This document shows positions 1 through 9,041 of a stretch of 64,000 bases of DNA, piece by piece. The stretch's first letter is position 1, and each line of letters starts with the position of its first letter. A program made the translations under genes and the position numbers. Source of the stretch: Acidisarcina sp. (GTDB lineage Bacteria > Acidobacteriota > Terriglobia > Terriglobales > Acidobacteriaceae); contig DATLIY010000009.1 in NCBI GenBank assembly GCA_035539175.1, positions 434,001 to 498,000 on the forward strand. Direction: 5' to 3'. Below the pieces are notes generated by a model, which made no database searches, had not been told where the DNA came from, and saw nothing but the letters and a program-made list of their open reading frames with translations.

Positions 1-1
1 C

Positions 2-1930
2 GATTTCACCGTTCTGGAAAGTGGGCGACAGCAACGCATCGCCACCTTCGACTTCCAGAGCGTGGACCAGGCCGTCGCTCTGCAGGAAGCTACCGTAAGC
101 GGCACCTCCGGGCCGATCGTTTTGGGTAAGCCAGGAACTGGCGCAAACGACGAGCAACTGCGCAACCATCGGCTGATTGTTCTATTCTTCGATCTCACCT
201 CGATGCAAGTAGAGGATCTGGACCGCTCCGTTGCCGCTGCCCGCGACTACATCAACAAACAGATGCAGCCAGCCGACCTTGTTGCATTGGTCTCGCTCAG
301 CACTTCGCTCTCTCTCGATCAGGACTTCACCTCTAACAAAAAGTTGCTGCTTAGCGGAGTAGGCCGCTACAACGGCTCTGAAGGACAAGGCTTTGCCCAG
401 GGCGGCACTGGCAATGCGAGCGAGGATGCAAGCGGCTACACCGCAGACGAAAGCGAGTACAACTCCATCAATACGGATCGCGAACTCTTTGCTATCGCCG
501 CGGTCGCAAAGTCGCTCGCAGGCATCAACCAGAAAAAATCTTTGCTCTACTTCTCCGGAGGTCTAACTCGAAGCGGCATTGAAAACCAGGCATCGCTGCG
601 CGCGGTGGTCAATGCATCGGTTCGCGCAAACGTCTCCATCTATAGCGTCGATACTCGTGGGTTGGAGGCTATTTCGCCGCTGGGCGATGCCACCAAAGGA
701 AGCCTGCGCGGAACAGGAGCCTTCAACGGTTCCGCGATGCAAACAAACCTCGATGCAAACTTCTCCTCGCAGGAGACTCTCTCGACTCTCTCCGCCGACA
801 CCGGGGGCAAGGCCTTTCTGGATGCGAACGATTTTGCGCCGGCATTTCAACGCATACAGCAGGACACCTCGGCGTATTACGTCCTTGGTTTCCGCTCGAC
901 CAACCTGGTTCGTGATGGACGTTTTCGCAAGCTGACAATCAGGGTGAACCGGAAGGACGTCAAACTGGAATACCGGCCCGGCTACTATGCGCCGGCGGAC
1001 TTCCGTCACTCCAACAAGGAAGATCGCGAGCGCGAACTCACCGAGCAACTGCAGAGTGATCTGCCGGCAACCGATGTATCTGTGTATCTGCAGGCGCTCT
1101 ACTTCCGCCTCGACGAAAACCGCTTCTATGTGCCGGTATCAATCATCGTGCCCGGCTCGCAGATCCCCTTTGTCAAGGGCGGGGATCGCGACAAGGCGAC
1201 GCTCGACATCATTGGAGAGATCAAGGATGCGCAGGGTCACCAGATCAGCGATGCACGGGAAACGGTGAAGCTGGCCATTGATGAATCGCAGCAGATTGCG
1301 CGGAAGAATATCCAGTACTCGACAGCCTTCACGCTGCCCGCCGGCAAGTTCCATCTGAAGTTTCTCGTGCGCGAAAACGAAACCGGACGCATGGGTTCCT
1401 TTGAGGCAGACATCACGGTTCCCGACCTGAAGAAGATGCCCCTGAAGATGAGTTCCATTGTGCTTTCCAGCCAGCGTGTTCCCGCGGGAAAGCAGAAGTC
1501 CGAGAGCCCGCTTGTCCGGGATGGCCTGCAATGGGTTCCCAACGTCTCCCATGTATTCCGCGGAGATCAGCACCTCTATTTTCTCTATGAGGTCTACGAC
1601 CCCACCGCGGTGAAAGCGGCAACAAAATCAACGGTCAAAGTGCTGACCAGCATTGAGTTTCTGCAAGGTTCAACGAAGGTGTTCGAAACTCCGCTGGTCG
1701 AAGCCAATGCGACAAATGTTGCGGGACGAGATGCTGTCGCGTTTCAGTTCGACGTACCGCTCACCGATCTCAAAGCCGGGCTCTATACCTGCCAGATAAA
1801 CGTCATCGATGACGCCGGAGGCAGCTTCAGCTTTCCCCGCCTGGCGCTTTTAGTCCGCGATAGCAGCAGCGCTGCGGCTGCCCTTCCCGCACCCTCCTCA
1901 CATGTCTCCCCGGGAACCGAAAAACGTTAA
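2..1930 (+). CDS. VWFA-related domain protein (5' end outside window)
   Basis: The reading frame is open from base 2, and the residues before the first in-window GTG (position 62) read like the usual entry to this family (DFTVLESGRQQRIATF), so the true start lies left of the window. It resembles the acidobacterial VWFA-related family: a von Willebrand A domain with a degenerate metal-ion site (VLFFDLTSMQ, then LLYFSGG), a YYVLGF strand and a YRPGYYAP segment closing the domain. About 300 C-terminal residues form an all-beta region of unknown role. Members are normally secreted and probably act in adhesion or protein-protein contact, but the function is unknown. The family is nearly confined to Acidobacteriota and is the best taxonomic clue in the window. 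Confidence 0.8.
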   Translation, partial: DFTVLESGRQQRIATFDFQSVDQAVALQEATVSGTSGPIVLGKPGTGANDEQLRNHRLIVLFFDLTSMQVEDLDRSVAAARDYINKQMQPADLVALVSLSTSLSLDQDFTSNKKLLLSGVGRYNGSEGQGFAQGGTGNASEDASGYTADESEYNSINTDRELFAIAAVAKSLAGINQKKSLLYFSGGLTRSGIENQASLRAVVNASVRANVSIYSVDTRGLEAISPLGDATKGSLRGTGAFNGSAMQTNLDANFSSQETLSTLSADTGGKAFLDANDFAPAFQRIQQDTSAYYVLGFRSTNLVRDGRFRKLTIRVNRKDVKLEYRPGYYAPADFRHSNKEDRERELTEQLQSDLPATDVSVYLQALYFRLDENRFYVPVSIIVPGSQIPFVKGGDRDKATLDIIGEIKDAQGHQISDARETVKLAIDESQQIARKNIQYSTAFTLPAGKFHLKFLVRENETGRMGSFEADITVPDLKKMPLKMSSIVLSSQRVPAGKQKSESPLVRDGLQWVPNVSHVFRGDQHLYFLYEVYDPTAVKAATKSTVKVLTSIEFLQGSTKVFETPLVEANATNVAGRDAVAFQFDVPLTDLKAGLYTCQINVIDDAGGSFSFPRLALLVRDSSSAAAALPAPSSHVSPGTEKR

Positions 1931-1997
1931 CGACGCAGAGGACAGAGGAAGGTTAATATGTATCCTCTCTGGGGATCGCGGAAACGAAGGGAGAATT

Positions 1998-3020
1998 ATG
2001 GCTACGCTCACAATGGAATCTACTATCCAGTCGCTATTGGCTCCGGGCAAAGGCATTCTGGCTGCGGACGAGAGTTTCCCGAGCATCGCAAAACGCTTCA
2101 AGGAAGTGAATATTCCTTCGACCGAAGAAAATCGTCGGGCATATCGCGACATGCTCTTCGCAACTCCAGGGCTGAATGAGTTCATCAGCGGTGTCATCCT
2201 GTTCGATGAAACGCTGCGCCAAAAGATGAAGAGCGGCGTTCCGATGCCGGCAGCGCTCACAAAGCTGGGCATCGTTCCTGGGATCAAGGTCGACCTGGGA
2301 GCCATTGCTCTGCCCAACTTTCCCGATGAGAAATTCACCCAGGGCCTCGATGGCCTTCGCGAGCGGCTCGCGGAGTATGTGACCCTTGGAGCCAGGTTCA
2401 CCAAGTGGCGCGCCGTAATCAAAATCGGGGAGCAGTTGCCCACGCGAACCTGTATCCAGGCAAATGCCACGATGCTGGCCATATTTGCCGCGCTCAGCCA
2501 GGAGGCGGGACTGGTTCCCATTGTGGAACCCGAGGTGCTAATGGATGGATCTCACACTTTGGATCGCTGCGAAGAGGTCATCACGCACACCCTCCGGAGC
2601 GTCTTTGACACACTCTCTCACTATCGAGTGGTGCTGGAACAAATGGTGCTCAAATCCAGCATGGTGCTTTCCGGCAAGGATTGCCCGCAACAGGCCGATG
2701 TGCCAACCGTCGCCTCTGCCACAATCCGCTGCTTCCGCCGCTCAGTGCCGGCAGCCGTACCTGGAATTGTCTTTCTCTCCGGCGGCCAGCAGGACGTCGA
2801 GGCTACACAACGATTGAACGCGATCTGCAAGGTGACCGACGTTCCATGGAAGATCACTTTCTCTTATGGACGCGCGCTGCAGGCTCCCGCACTCAAGACC
2901 TGGCGGGGTTCCGAGGGCCAGATTGCCGCCGGTCAGGCTGCGCTCTACCATCGAGCGAAGTGCAACGGATACGCGGTTCAAGGTAAGTATTCTGAACAGA
3001 TTGAATCCGCCAAAAACTGA
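1998..3020 (+). CDS. Class I fructose-bisphosphate aldolase
   Basis: Glycolytic class I (Schiff-base) aldolase, 340 residues, converting fructose-1,6-bisphosphate to DHAP and glyceraldehyde-3-phosphate in the cytosol. Visible residues match the animal/plant-type family: Lys97 (IKVDLG), Lys136 and Arg138 (FTKWRAV), Glu177 and Glu179 (IVEPEV) and the Schiff-base Lys219 (VLKSSMV). A longer frame reaches back to 1902, overlapping the VWA gene. The ATG at 1998 is preferred because a purine-rich AAGGGAG lies just upstream and the family N-terminus starts near here. It is likely a single gene, since the next gene is about 540 bases away. Confidence 0.93.
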   Translation: MATLTMESTIQSLLAPGKGILAADESFPSIAKRFKEVNIPSTEENRRAYRDMLFATPGLNEFISGVILFDETLRQKMKSGVPMPAALTKLGIVPGIKVDLGAIALPNFPDEKFTQGLDGLRERLAEYVTLGARFTKWRAVIKIGEQLPTRTCIQANATMLAIFAALSQEAGLVPIVEPEVLMDGSHTLDRCEEVITHTLRSVFDTLSHYRVVLEQMVLKSSMVLSGKDCPQQADVPTVASATIRCFRRSVPAAVPGIVFLSGGQQDVEATQRLNAICKVTDVPWKITFSYGRALQAPALKTWRGSEGQIAAGQAALYHRAKCNGYAVQGKYSEQIESAKN

Positions 3021-3054
3021 TGACGATGTTCTACGAATCCCTGAATCCACGTCT

Positions 3055-3122
3055 CCTAAATCCACGCCGACTGTGCAGGAAGTTTCACACCACAATGCCT
3101 GCCCGGTAGACGTGGATTTAGG
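3055..3122. repeat. 12-base inverted repeat with a third partial copy
   Basis: CCTAAATCCACG at 3055-3066 is the exact reverse complement of CGTGGATTTAGG at 3111-3122, with 44 bases between. A near-copy, CCTGAATCCACGTCTCC, lies at about 3040-3056 and matches the reverse complement of the right arm and its flank at 16 of 18 positions. The pattern resembles a REP-like extragenic palindrome placed just after the aldolase stop. No T-run follows, so it is not an obvious terminator. Confidence 0.5.
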
Positions 3123-3285
3123 TACGTTCCTGTTACATTTTGGCTGCACCGGAGAGGAAATCCTTAGCGCAATAAAGCAAATCGAGCGGCAAGGAATAAG
3201 GCCGTTTAGACGCTGTTTTCACGCCAAAAATGCACAATTAGCGGTCCTCCCACTATCCATTCCCACCCGCTGACCGTGCACTCAT

Positions 3286-3303
3286 TTGTGATTGGGATCA
3301 CAA
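3286..3303. promoter_or_regulatory. Crp/Fnr-family operator-like palindrome
   Basis: TTGTGAT-TGGG-ATCACAA is a perfect dyad containing TGTGA-N6-TCACA, the consensus bound by Crp-type dimers. It lies about 260 bases before coxB, where a promoter is expected. A Crp/Fnr-family gene and two similar sites are found near 57.3-58.2 kb. Binding is inferred. Confidence 0.6.
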
Positions 3304-3561
3304 AAAATCCCCCAAACGGGGGCTAAATGTCATAGGATAAGTCTAGTAACAGTTCGTTGATGAGATCGTCTGGGGCCGGCCAATACCCCTCTCAAGACTT
3401 ACCTCAGAATTTCATCGTAGTGCTGTAGATGCTTTCTTATGCAGCTCTTAGTGTTCATCCATCAAGAGAGGGCTTCGTCTTCATTCTTCTTTTCCTGAGG
3501 GTGTATCATCCCTCCCGGGCAAAGCTGTCATTGTGGCATTACGGAGAAGGAACTCACGAAA

Positions 3562-4599
3562 ATGCTTGCGAAAGGACTCCAGGTAACTCGGGCGATCCTG
3601 CGGGGTGCGATGTTTTTGCCGCTGCTTGCGTGCCAACGCGCGCTGGCTGCGTCCTCCACCAGTATCTTTGCCCCAGGGTCCACCCCGGCAAAGTCGATCG
3701 TCGATCTGTCAATTTTCGTTATAGCGCTCACCGGCACAATCTTCGTGGTGGTGGCGTCTTTACTTGTCTATGTTATTGTCCGCTATCACCATCGCCGCAT
3801 GGATGACGAGAGCGAGCCTCCGCAGATTTATGGCAGCAGCCAGGTCGAAATGGCCTGGACGGTGGTGCCAGTACTTATCGTCGTCGTTCTTTTCCTCACC
3901 ACTGCCCGCGTCATTTTTGGGATTCAGGATGCACGCAAGCCCAAGAATGCGGTCGACGTGACGGTGATCGGGCATCAATTCTGGTGGGAATTTCGCTATC
4001 CCAAGCAGGGGATTGTCACGGCAAATGAATTGCATGTGCCCGTAAGCGATGCGCATGACCCCTCTCCCACGTTTCTCACCTTGCTTTCCGCAGATGTCGA
4101 TCACAGCTTCTGGGTGCCCGAACTGGCAGGAAAGACCGATCTGATTCCCAACCACCCGAACAGTATGTGGATTGATCCGCATACTGCGGGAGTGTACCTG
4201 GGGCAGTGCGCGCAATTCTGCGGTACCCAGCATGCCAAGATGCTGTTGCGTGTGGTCGTCCAGCCGAAGGCGGAGTTCGAGCAATGGGTACGCGATCAGA
4301 AGGCCGTAGCTCAGCAGAGCGATGCTGTGGCGGCAGGGCGTCATGTCTTCGAGACGCAGGCCTGCATCAACTGCCATACAATCTCCGGCACTGTGGGCAC
4401 GGGGCGTTTTGGACCCGACCTGTCGCACCTGATGAGCCGGGCAACCCTCGCCGCGGGTGCTGTTCCCAATACGCCGCAAGATCTGCGGCAATGGATCCGG
4501 GAACCGGATTCGATCAAACCGGGCTCGCTGATGCCGGCCATGAACCTGAGCGATCAGCAACTCGATCAGCTAACCGCTTATCTCTCAACGTTGCGCTAA
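3562..4599 (+). CDS. coxB: Cytochrome c oxidase subunit II with C-terminal cytochrome c domain (caa3 type)
   Basis: Subunit II of a heme-copper oxidase, 345 residues. It has an N-terminal signal or lipobox-like segment (LPLLAC), two membrane helices (about residues 50-75 and 95-115), and a periplasmic cupredoxin domain with the CuA motif CAQFCGTQHAKM near residue 216. The C-terminal domain carries one c-type heme site (CINCH, near residue 268), which marks the caa3/cao3 class and removes the need for a separate soluble cytochrome c. ATG at 3562 follows GGAGAAGGA. It is the first gene of a 9.7 kb respiratory operon, and a Crp-like palindrome lies upstream. Confidence 0.95.
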   Translation: MLAKGLQVTRAILRGAMFLPLLACQRALAASSTSIFAPGSTPAKSIVDLSIFVIALTGTIFVVVASLLVYVIVRYHHRRMDDESEPPQIYGSSQVEMAWTVVPVLIVVVLFLTTARVIFGIQDARKPKNAVDVTVIGHQFWWEFRYPKQGIVTANELHVPVSDAHDPSPTFLTLLSADVDHSFWVPELAGKTDLIPNHPNSMWIDPHTAGVYLGQCAQFCGTQHAKMLLRVVVQPKAEFEQWVRDQKAVAQQSDAVAAGRHVFETQACINCHTISGTVGTGRFGPDLSHLMSRATLAAGAVPNTPQDLRQWIREPDSIKPGSLMPAMNLSDQQLDQLTAYLSTLR

Positions 4600-4619
4600 A
4601 CATGTAGGGGCTCGATACC

Positions 4620-6305
4620 ATGGCTGATACCACCATCTCGATTGCCGCGCTGGATGAAACACCTCCGGAGCGGCCTCACGGTACGTTTCTGGAAGTGGTG
4701 CACGACTGGCTGATCACCGTCGATCACAAAAAGCTCGGCATCATGTATATCGTCTACGCTGTGTTCTTCCTGATAGTTGCCGGGTTGGAAGCGCTGGCGA
4801 TCCGTGTTCAGCTTGCCGTCGCGCACAATCACTTCCTGTCGCCTCAGGTCTATAACCGCATGTTCACCATGCACGGCACGACCATGGTCTTCCTGGTGGG
4901 CATGCCGATCCTCTTCGGGTTCGGGAACTACTTCGTCCCCCTGATGATTGGCGCGCGCGACATGGCGTTCCCGCGGCTGAATGCCTTCAGCTTCTGGATG
5001 ACGGCGATGGGCGGCCTCCTGCTGTATTACAGCTTTTTAGGAGGCGGTCTCTATGGCGCAAGCAGCGCGCCGGATGTCGGCTGGTTCGCTTATGCTCCGC
5101 TTACCGCCCGGGCCTTCTCGCGTGGCCATGCCACCGATTTCTGGACGCTCTCGCTGCTGGTCAGTGGTGTCGGTACGGTGGGCACGGCGATCAACATTAT
5201 CGCCACCGTCGTCTGCATGCGTTGCAAAGGGATGACGATGATGCGTATGGCCCTGTTCCCCTGGGTCATGCTGGTCATGTCGGGGCTGACGCTGGTAACC
5301 ATCACGCCCCTGACCGCAGCGCAGGTCATGCTGGTCATTGATCGCTACCTCGGCGGACACTTCTTCGACACCCAGGCCGGTGGTTCCGCCATTGTATGGA
5401 TCCACTTTTTCTGGATTTTCGGGCACCCGGAAGTATATGTGCTGGTCTTGCCCGCGTTTGCCTTCGCCAACGAGATCATCCCGGTCTTCTCCCGTAAGGC
5501 GATCTTTGGATATCCGGCCATGGTTGCGGCTTCCGCCGGCATCGCCTTCGTCAGCCTGGGCGTCTGGGCGCACCATATGTTCACCGTCGGCATGACCTCC
5601 GCGGGAAACACATTCTTCGTCCTGTCCACCATGCTCGTGAGTATCCCGACCGGCATCAAGCTCTTCAACTGGCTCGCCACTATGTGGGGCGGCAAGATCC
5701 GATTTGCGACTCCGATGCTGTTCAGCACCGGGTTCCTCTTCCAGTTCCTGATCGCCGGACTGACCGGCATCATGCTGGCCGTGGCGCCATGGAACTGGCA
5801 ACTCCATAATTCCTACTTCGTCGTAGCGCACTTCCACTATGTGCTGGTGGGCGCAATCGTATTTATGATCTTTGCGGCGTTCTATTACTGGTATCCCAAG
5901 GTTACGGGCCGCATGCTGGACGAAACACTGGGCAAATGGCACTTCTGGCTCTTCCTGATCGGGTTTCACGTCACCTTTGACCTGATGCACATCCCCGGCA
6001 TGCTTGGCATGCCGCGCCAGATTTATACCTACGAGCCCAACCGGGGATGGGAGGGCTGGAACCTCGCCGTCTCCATCGGGGGGTTCATCCAGGCGATCGC
6101 TGTCGCAATCTTCGCCTACAACCTTATCCACTCCTACTTCAAGGGCAAGGTTGCCGGGAACGATCCATGGGATGCCTGGACGCTGGAGTGGGCCACTACC
6201 TCGCCTCCTCCCGTCTATAACTTCGCCGTTGACCCTGTCGTCCGCAGCCGCCGTCCGCTGTGGGATCTAAAGCATCCGGAAGATCCGGATTGGAAGTACG
6301 AGTAA
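4620..6305 (+). CDS. ctaD: Cytochrome c oxidase subunit I
   Basis: Catalytic subunit of the heme-copper oxidase, 561 residues and about 12 membrane helices, reducing O2 to water at the heme-copper centre and pumping protons. Family hallmarks include the active-site HPEVY motif in WIFGHPEVY, where a CuB-ligand His and Tyr are cross-linked, WAHHMFT with the other two CuB histidines, and HFHYVLVG with the heme ligands. It starts 20 bases after coxB with GTAGGGG as ribosome binding site. The length and motifs are normal for an A-type oxidase. Confidence 0.97.
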   Translation: MADTTISIAALDETPPERPHGTFLEVVHDWLITVDHKKLGIMYIVYAVFFLIVAGLEALAIRVQLAVAHNHFLSPQVYNRMFTMHGTTMVFLVGMPILFGFGNYFVPLMIGARDMAFPRLNAFSFWMTAMGGLLLYYSFLGGGLYGASSAPDVGWFAYAPLTARAFSRGHATDFWTLSLLVSGVGTVGTAINIIATVVCMRCKGMTMMRMALFPWVMLVMSGLTLVTITPLTAAQVMLVIDRYLGGHFFDTQAGGSAIVWIHFFWIFGHPEVYVLVLPAFAFANEIIPVFSRKAIFGYPAMVAASAGIAFVSLGVWAHHMFTVGMTSAGNTFFVLSTMLVSIPTGIKLFNWLATMWGGKIRFATPMLFSTGFLFQFLIAGLTGIMLAVAPWNWQLHNSYFVVAHFHYVLVGAIVFMIFAAFYYWYPKVTGRMLDETLGKWHFWLFLIGFHVTFDLMHIPGMLGMPRQIYTYEPNRGWEGWNLAVSIGGFIQAIAVAIFAYNLIHSYFKGKVAGNDPWDAWTLEWATTSPPPVYNFAVDPVVRSRRPLWDLKHPEDPDWKYE

Positions 6306-6318
6306 GGAACAAGCGCGA

Positions 6319-6918
6319 ATGAGCACCATCCCTATTACAGCTATCGCTTCCGAAGATCGTCCGTGGGTGCTTCCCTCCCGTGGCCGTATCGGCATGTATT
6401 GTGTGATCATCGCGGAGTCGGCGATCTTCACCATCTTTGTGGTTGCCTATATCTACAACCTGGGCAAAAGCATCTATGGACCGACGCCACGCCAGGTTCT
6501 TGACATCCCGATCTTCAATACCGTCTGCCTGCTCTCAAGCAGCTTAACCATCATGATGGCGGAGCACCTGATCGAAAAGGGTCGTATACGCGCCTTCACA
6601 TTCTGGTGGGCGCTGACCTTCGTTCTCGGCGCAATCTTCCTGGTCGGTACCGGTATAGAGTGGCACAAGCTGATCTACCACGACGGATTGACGATCGCCA
6701 CCAACCTCTTCGGTACAACTTACTACTCCCTGGTTGGCCTGCATGCCTCGCACGTAGTCATTGGCCTCATCGGGCTGTTGACTGTACTGCTCTTCGCCCT
6801 TACGGGCCACATCAAGCAGCAGCACTCCGAACGCCTGCAGGTGTTCGCCATGTACTGGCACTTTGTGGACGCAGTCTGGGTCGTAGTATTCACGGTTGTC
6901 TATATCATCGGCCGCTGA
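6319..6918 (+). CDS. ctaE: Cytochrome c oxidase subunit III
   Basis: A 199-residue integral membrane protein with about five helices, the length of short bacterial subunit III. It has the family's YSLVGLHASHVVIGLIG segment and the terminal YWHFVDAVWVVVF segment. It stabilises the catalytic subunit and its proton uptake. It lies 13 bases after ctaD and is clearly co-transcribed. Confidence 0.93.
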   Translation: MSTIPITAIASEDRPWVLPSRGRIGMYCVIIAESAIFTIFVVAYIYNLGKSIYGPTPRQVLDIPIFNTVCLLSSSLTIMMAEHLIEKGRIRAFTFWWALTFVLGAIFLVGTGIEWHKLIYHDGLTIATNLFGTTYYSLVGLHASHVVIGLIGLLTVLLFALTGHIKQQHSERLQVFAMYWHFVDAVWVVVFTVVYIIGR

Positions 6919-6928
6919 CGGGAAAAAC

Positions 6929-7777
6929 ATGGATACATCTCACGAACATTCCGAAAATGACGTTGTCCAACTGCCTGCGCCGACCGCCTGGCCGTTCATT
7001 CTTGCGTTTGGTCTGACATTAAGCGCTGCGGGACTGGTAACCAATATGGGGATCGGCATGCTCGGCGGCCTGCTTACGCTCTATGGATGCGTAGGCTGGT
7101 TCCGTCAGGTGCTGCCGCACGAGCATCACGAAACCATCCCGGTGAAGGTGATCGATGTCCCCATCACCACCATGCGTCCGAAGGTCACGCATATCGAGAT
7201 CAGCGAAAGCCACCGCGCCCGTCTGCCGCTGGAGGTCTACTCCGTGGGTTCGGGCCTGAAGGGCGGAATCGCCGGCGGTATCGCAATGATCATTCCGGCC
7301 CTTCTCTATGGCGCCTTGAAATACCACAGCATCTGGTATGCGGTGAACCTGCTGGGCGGCGTAGGCATTATGGGAGAACCGAATCCCAGCACTGCCTACA
7401 TCGCGGCCTTCCATTGGCAGGCAGTCGCTGCAGCTACTGTCATCCACGTCGTCACATCTCTGCTCGTCGGCCTGCTGTATGCCGCCCTTTTGCCGATGAT
7501 GCCGCGCCGTCCTATCCTGATGGGCGGCCTGATCGCTCCCCTGCTCTGGACCGGCCTTATCTATTCGACCCTGAATATCGTTAATCCGATACTTGATCAA
7601 CGCATTGCCTGGGTCTGGTTCTTCCTTTCACAAATTGTCTTCGGCGTTGTCGCCGGATTGGTAGTAGCACGCCAGGGACGCATCCGGACCAGTCAGCATC
7701 TGCCTTTTGTCGTCCGCATGGGTCTGGAAGCACCTGGTCTGATTCAGTCTCACCATCAGGAGGATCTCCCGAAATGA
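6929..7777 (+). CDS. Unknown multi-helix membrane protein of the oxidase operon (subunit IV-like N-terminus)
   Basis: A 282-residue membrane protein not recognised as a named family. The first 70 residues (two helices, then VGWFRQVLPHEHHET) look like a small oxidase subunit IV or a similar assembly piece. The rest has five or so hydrophobic segments around GGIAGGIAMIIPALLYG and RIAWVWFFLSQIVFG. ATG at 6929 is preferred over an upstream start at 6896 that would overlap ctaE. It lies between the oxidase and bc-complex genes and its stop overlaps the next start by four bases, so a structural or supercomplex-linking role is plausible but unproven. Confidence 0.75.
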   Translation: MDTSHEHSENDVVQLPAPTAWPFILAFGLTLSAAGLVTNMGIGMLGGLLTLYGCVGWFRQVLPHEHHETIPVKVIDVPITTMRPKVTHIEISESHRARLPLEVYSVGSGLKGGIAGGIAMIIPALLYGALKYHSIWYAVNLLGGVGIMGEPNPSTAYIAAFHWQAVAAATVIHVVTSLLVGLLYAALLPMMPRRPILMGGLIAPLLWTGLIYSTLNIVNPILDQRIAWVWFFLSQIVFGVVAGLVVARQGRIRTSQHLPFVVRMGLEAPGLIQSHHQEDLPK

Positions 7778-8508
7778 TCGGACGTTTGCTCAACGGCAGC
7801 GCTTTGGCGCTGTCCACTCTGATCGTTCTGGGCTGCAGTCACATGCCAGGCGCACCTGGCCCGGCAGCGGAAGTCACACGGCCAGACGCAATCCATGACT
7901 TTGCCACGCTCTACAAGCAGAACTGCTCCGCCTGCCACGGTGCGCAGGGACGGAATGGTCCATCGCTCGATCTCGCGGATCCCGTCTACCAGTCGCTGGT
8001 CGACGATGCATCCCTGCATATGATCATCACGAATGGCTATCCCGGTACGCTGATGCCCGCATTTGCGCGCAGCGCAGGAGGCATGCTGACCGACCAGCAG
8101 GTAGATGTGCTGGTCAATGGCATGCGATCCGAGTGGCGGAAGGCTGGCACGTTGAATGGCCAGAACGCGCCGCCCTATGAAGCCAGCACAAAGGGAGACG
8201 TGCAGCGGGGACAGCAGGCCTACACTACGTTCTGCGCCTCCTGCCATGGCACCGGATCGCAACGGGGTCCCAAGGCAGGCTCCATCACCGATACCACCTA
8301 TCTTGGCCTGGTGAGCGATGATGCATTGCGCACCCTGATCATTGCAGGCCGCCCTGACCTGGGAGCGCCAGATTGGCGCAACGACGTACCCGGACATCCG
8401 ATGACGGACCAGGACGTGACCGACGTTGTTGCGTGGCTATCGTCCCAGCGCTCGAAGACGCCTGGGCAACCCTATCCAGCAGTAAGCACCAAAGGAGAAT
8501 CTGAATGA
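7774..8508 (+). CDS. Diheme cytochrome c lipoprotein
   Basis: A 244-residue exported protein with a lipobox (LIVLGC), suggesting anchoring in the membrane. It has two class I cytochrome c domains with heme sites CSACH (near residue 48) and CASCH (near residue 154), each followed by a G-P-x-L/K stretch and a later Met ligand region. The start ATG overlaps the previous stop (ATGA). Placed just before the Rieske gene, it probably carries electrons between the bc-type complex and the caa3 oxidase, standing in for cytochrome c1. That role is inferred from position. Confidence 0.88.
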   Translation: MIGRLLNGSALALSTLIVLGCSHMPGAPGPAAEVTRPDAIHDFATLYKQNCSACHGAQGRNGPSLDLADPVYQSLVDDASLHMIITNGYPGTLMPAFARSAGGMLTDQQVDVLVNGMRSEWRKAGTLNGQNAPPYEASTKGDVQRGQQAYTTFCASCHGTGSQRGPKAGSITDTTYLGLVSDDALRTLIIAGRPDLGAPDWRNDVPGHPMTDQDVTDVVAWLSSQRSKTPGQPYPAVSTKGESE

Positions 8509-9041
8509 GCGACAACAACACCTTTTCCCGTCGAACGCTGATGAAACTGGGGATGCTCCTCAATGGAGCCGTCGCCATCGCCATCGCGACGCCGGTAGTG
8601 GGCTACCTGCTGTCGCCGGTGAAACGGAAGGGCGCCTATAAATCCTGGATTACCCTTGGCCCGCTCGGCGATTTCCCTGAAGGCCAGACGCGGCTGGTGA
8701 ACTTCGAGAATCCCTCGACCCGCCCCTGGGACGGCCAGACGGCAAAAGCAGCCTGCTGGGTACGCCACCAGGAGGGCGAAAAATTCCAGGTATTCGCCAT
8801 CAACTGCGCACATCTCGGTTGCCCCGTACGCTGGTTCCCACAGTCGGGACTCTTTATGTGCCCATGCCATGGCGGCGTTTACTATGCGGATGGCTCCCGT
8901 GCCTCCGGCCCGCCGGAGCGTGGACTCTTCGAATACGACTACAAGGTTGAGGACGGCCAACTGCACATCAACGCCGGTCAAATGCCAACACTCTCAAACG
9001 AAGCAATGCTCAGTAAGGGGAATCGCCCATGCGCTGGCTGA
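8505..9041 (+). CDS. qcrA: Rieske [2Fe-2S] protein of a cytochrome bc-type complex
   Basis: A 178-residue Rieske subunit. A twin-arginine type N-terminus (SRRTLMK) precedes one membrane helix. The cluster-binding boxes are C101-x-H103-x-G-C106 and C119-P-C121-H122-G-G, giving the two Cys and two His ligands plus the disulfide pair. It passes electrons from quinol to the c-type hemes. The ATGA start overlaps the stop of the diheme cytochrome, and its own 3' end overlaps the cytochrome b start by 13 bases, showing tight translational coupling. Confidence 0.95.
   Translation: MSDNNTFSRRTLMKLGMLLNGAVAIAIATPVVGYLLSPVKRKGAYKSWITLGPLGDFPEGQTRLVNFENPSTRPWDGQTAKAACWVRHQEGEKFQVFAINCAHLGCPVRWFPQSGLFMCPCHGGVYYADGSRASGPPERGLFEYDYKVEDGQLHINAGQMPTLSNEAMLSKGNRPCAG

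Larger units (their letters stand above)
3021..3561. other. Intergenic region upstream of the cox operon
   Basis: This 541-base stretch has no convincing gene; a 135-codon frame here overlaps the aldolase end and resembles nothing. It holds a 12-base inverted repeat (3055-3066 and 3111-3122), a Crp-type palindrome (3286-3303) followed by a short C5/G5 hairpin, and presumably the promoter and leader of the cox operon. The ribosome binding site (GGAGAAGGA, near 3542) is just before coxB. Confidence 0.7.

Noticed and set aside
2866-3273. A 135-codon frame spanning the aldolase end and the inverted repeat
   Set aside because: It starts inside a conserved gene in another frame and crosses a palindromic repeat.
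3308-3321. C5-AAAC-G5 hairpin as a terminator
   Set aside because: The stem is only five bases, no T-run follows, and it lies just beyond the operator-like site. It may be part of the promoter region.
5037-6131. A 364-codon frame antisense to oxidase subunit I
   Set aside because: It has the same shadow pattern; the sense gene is certain.
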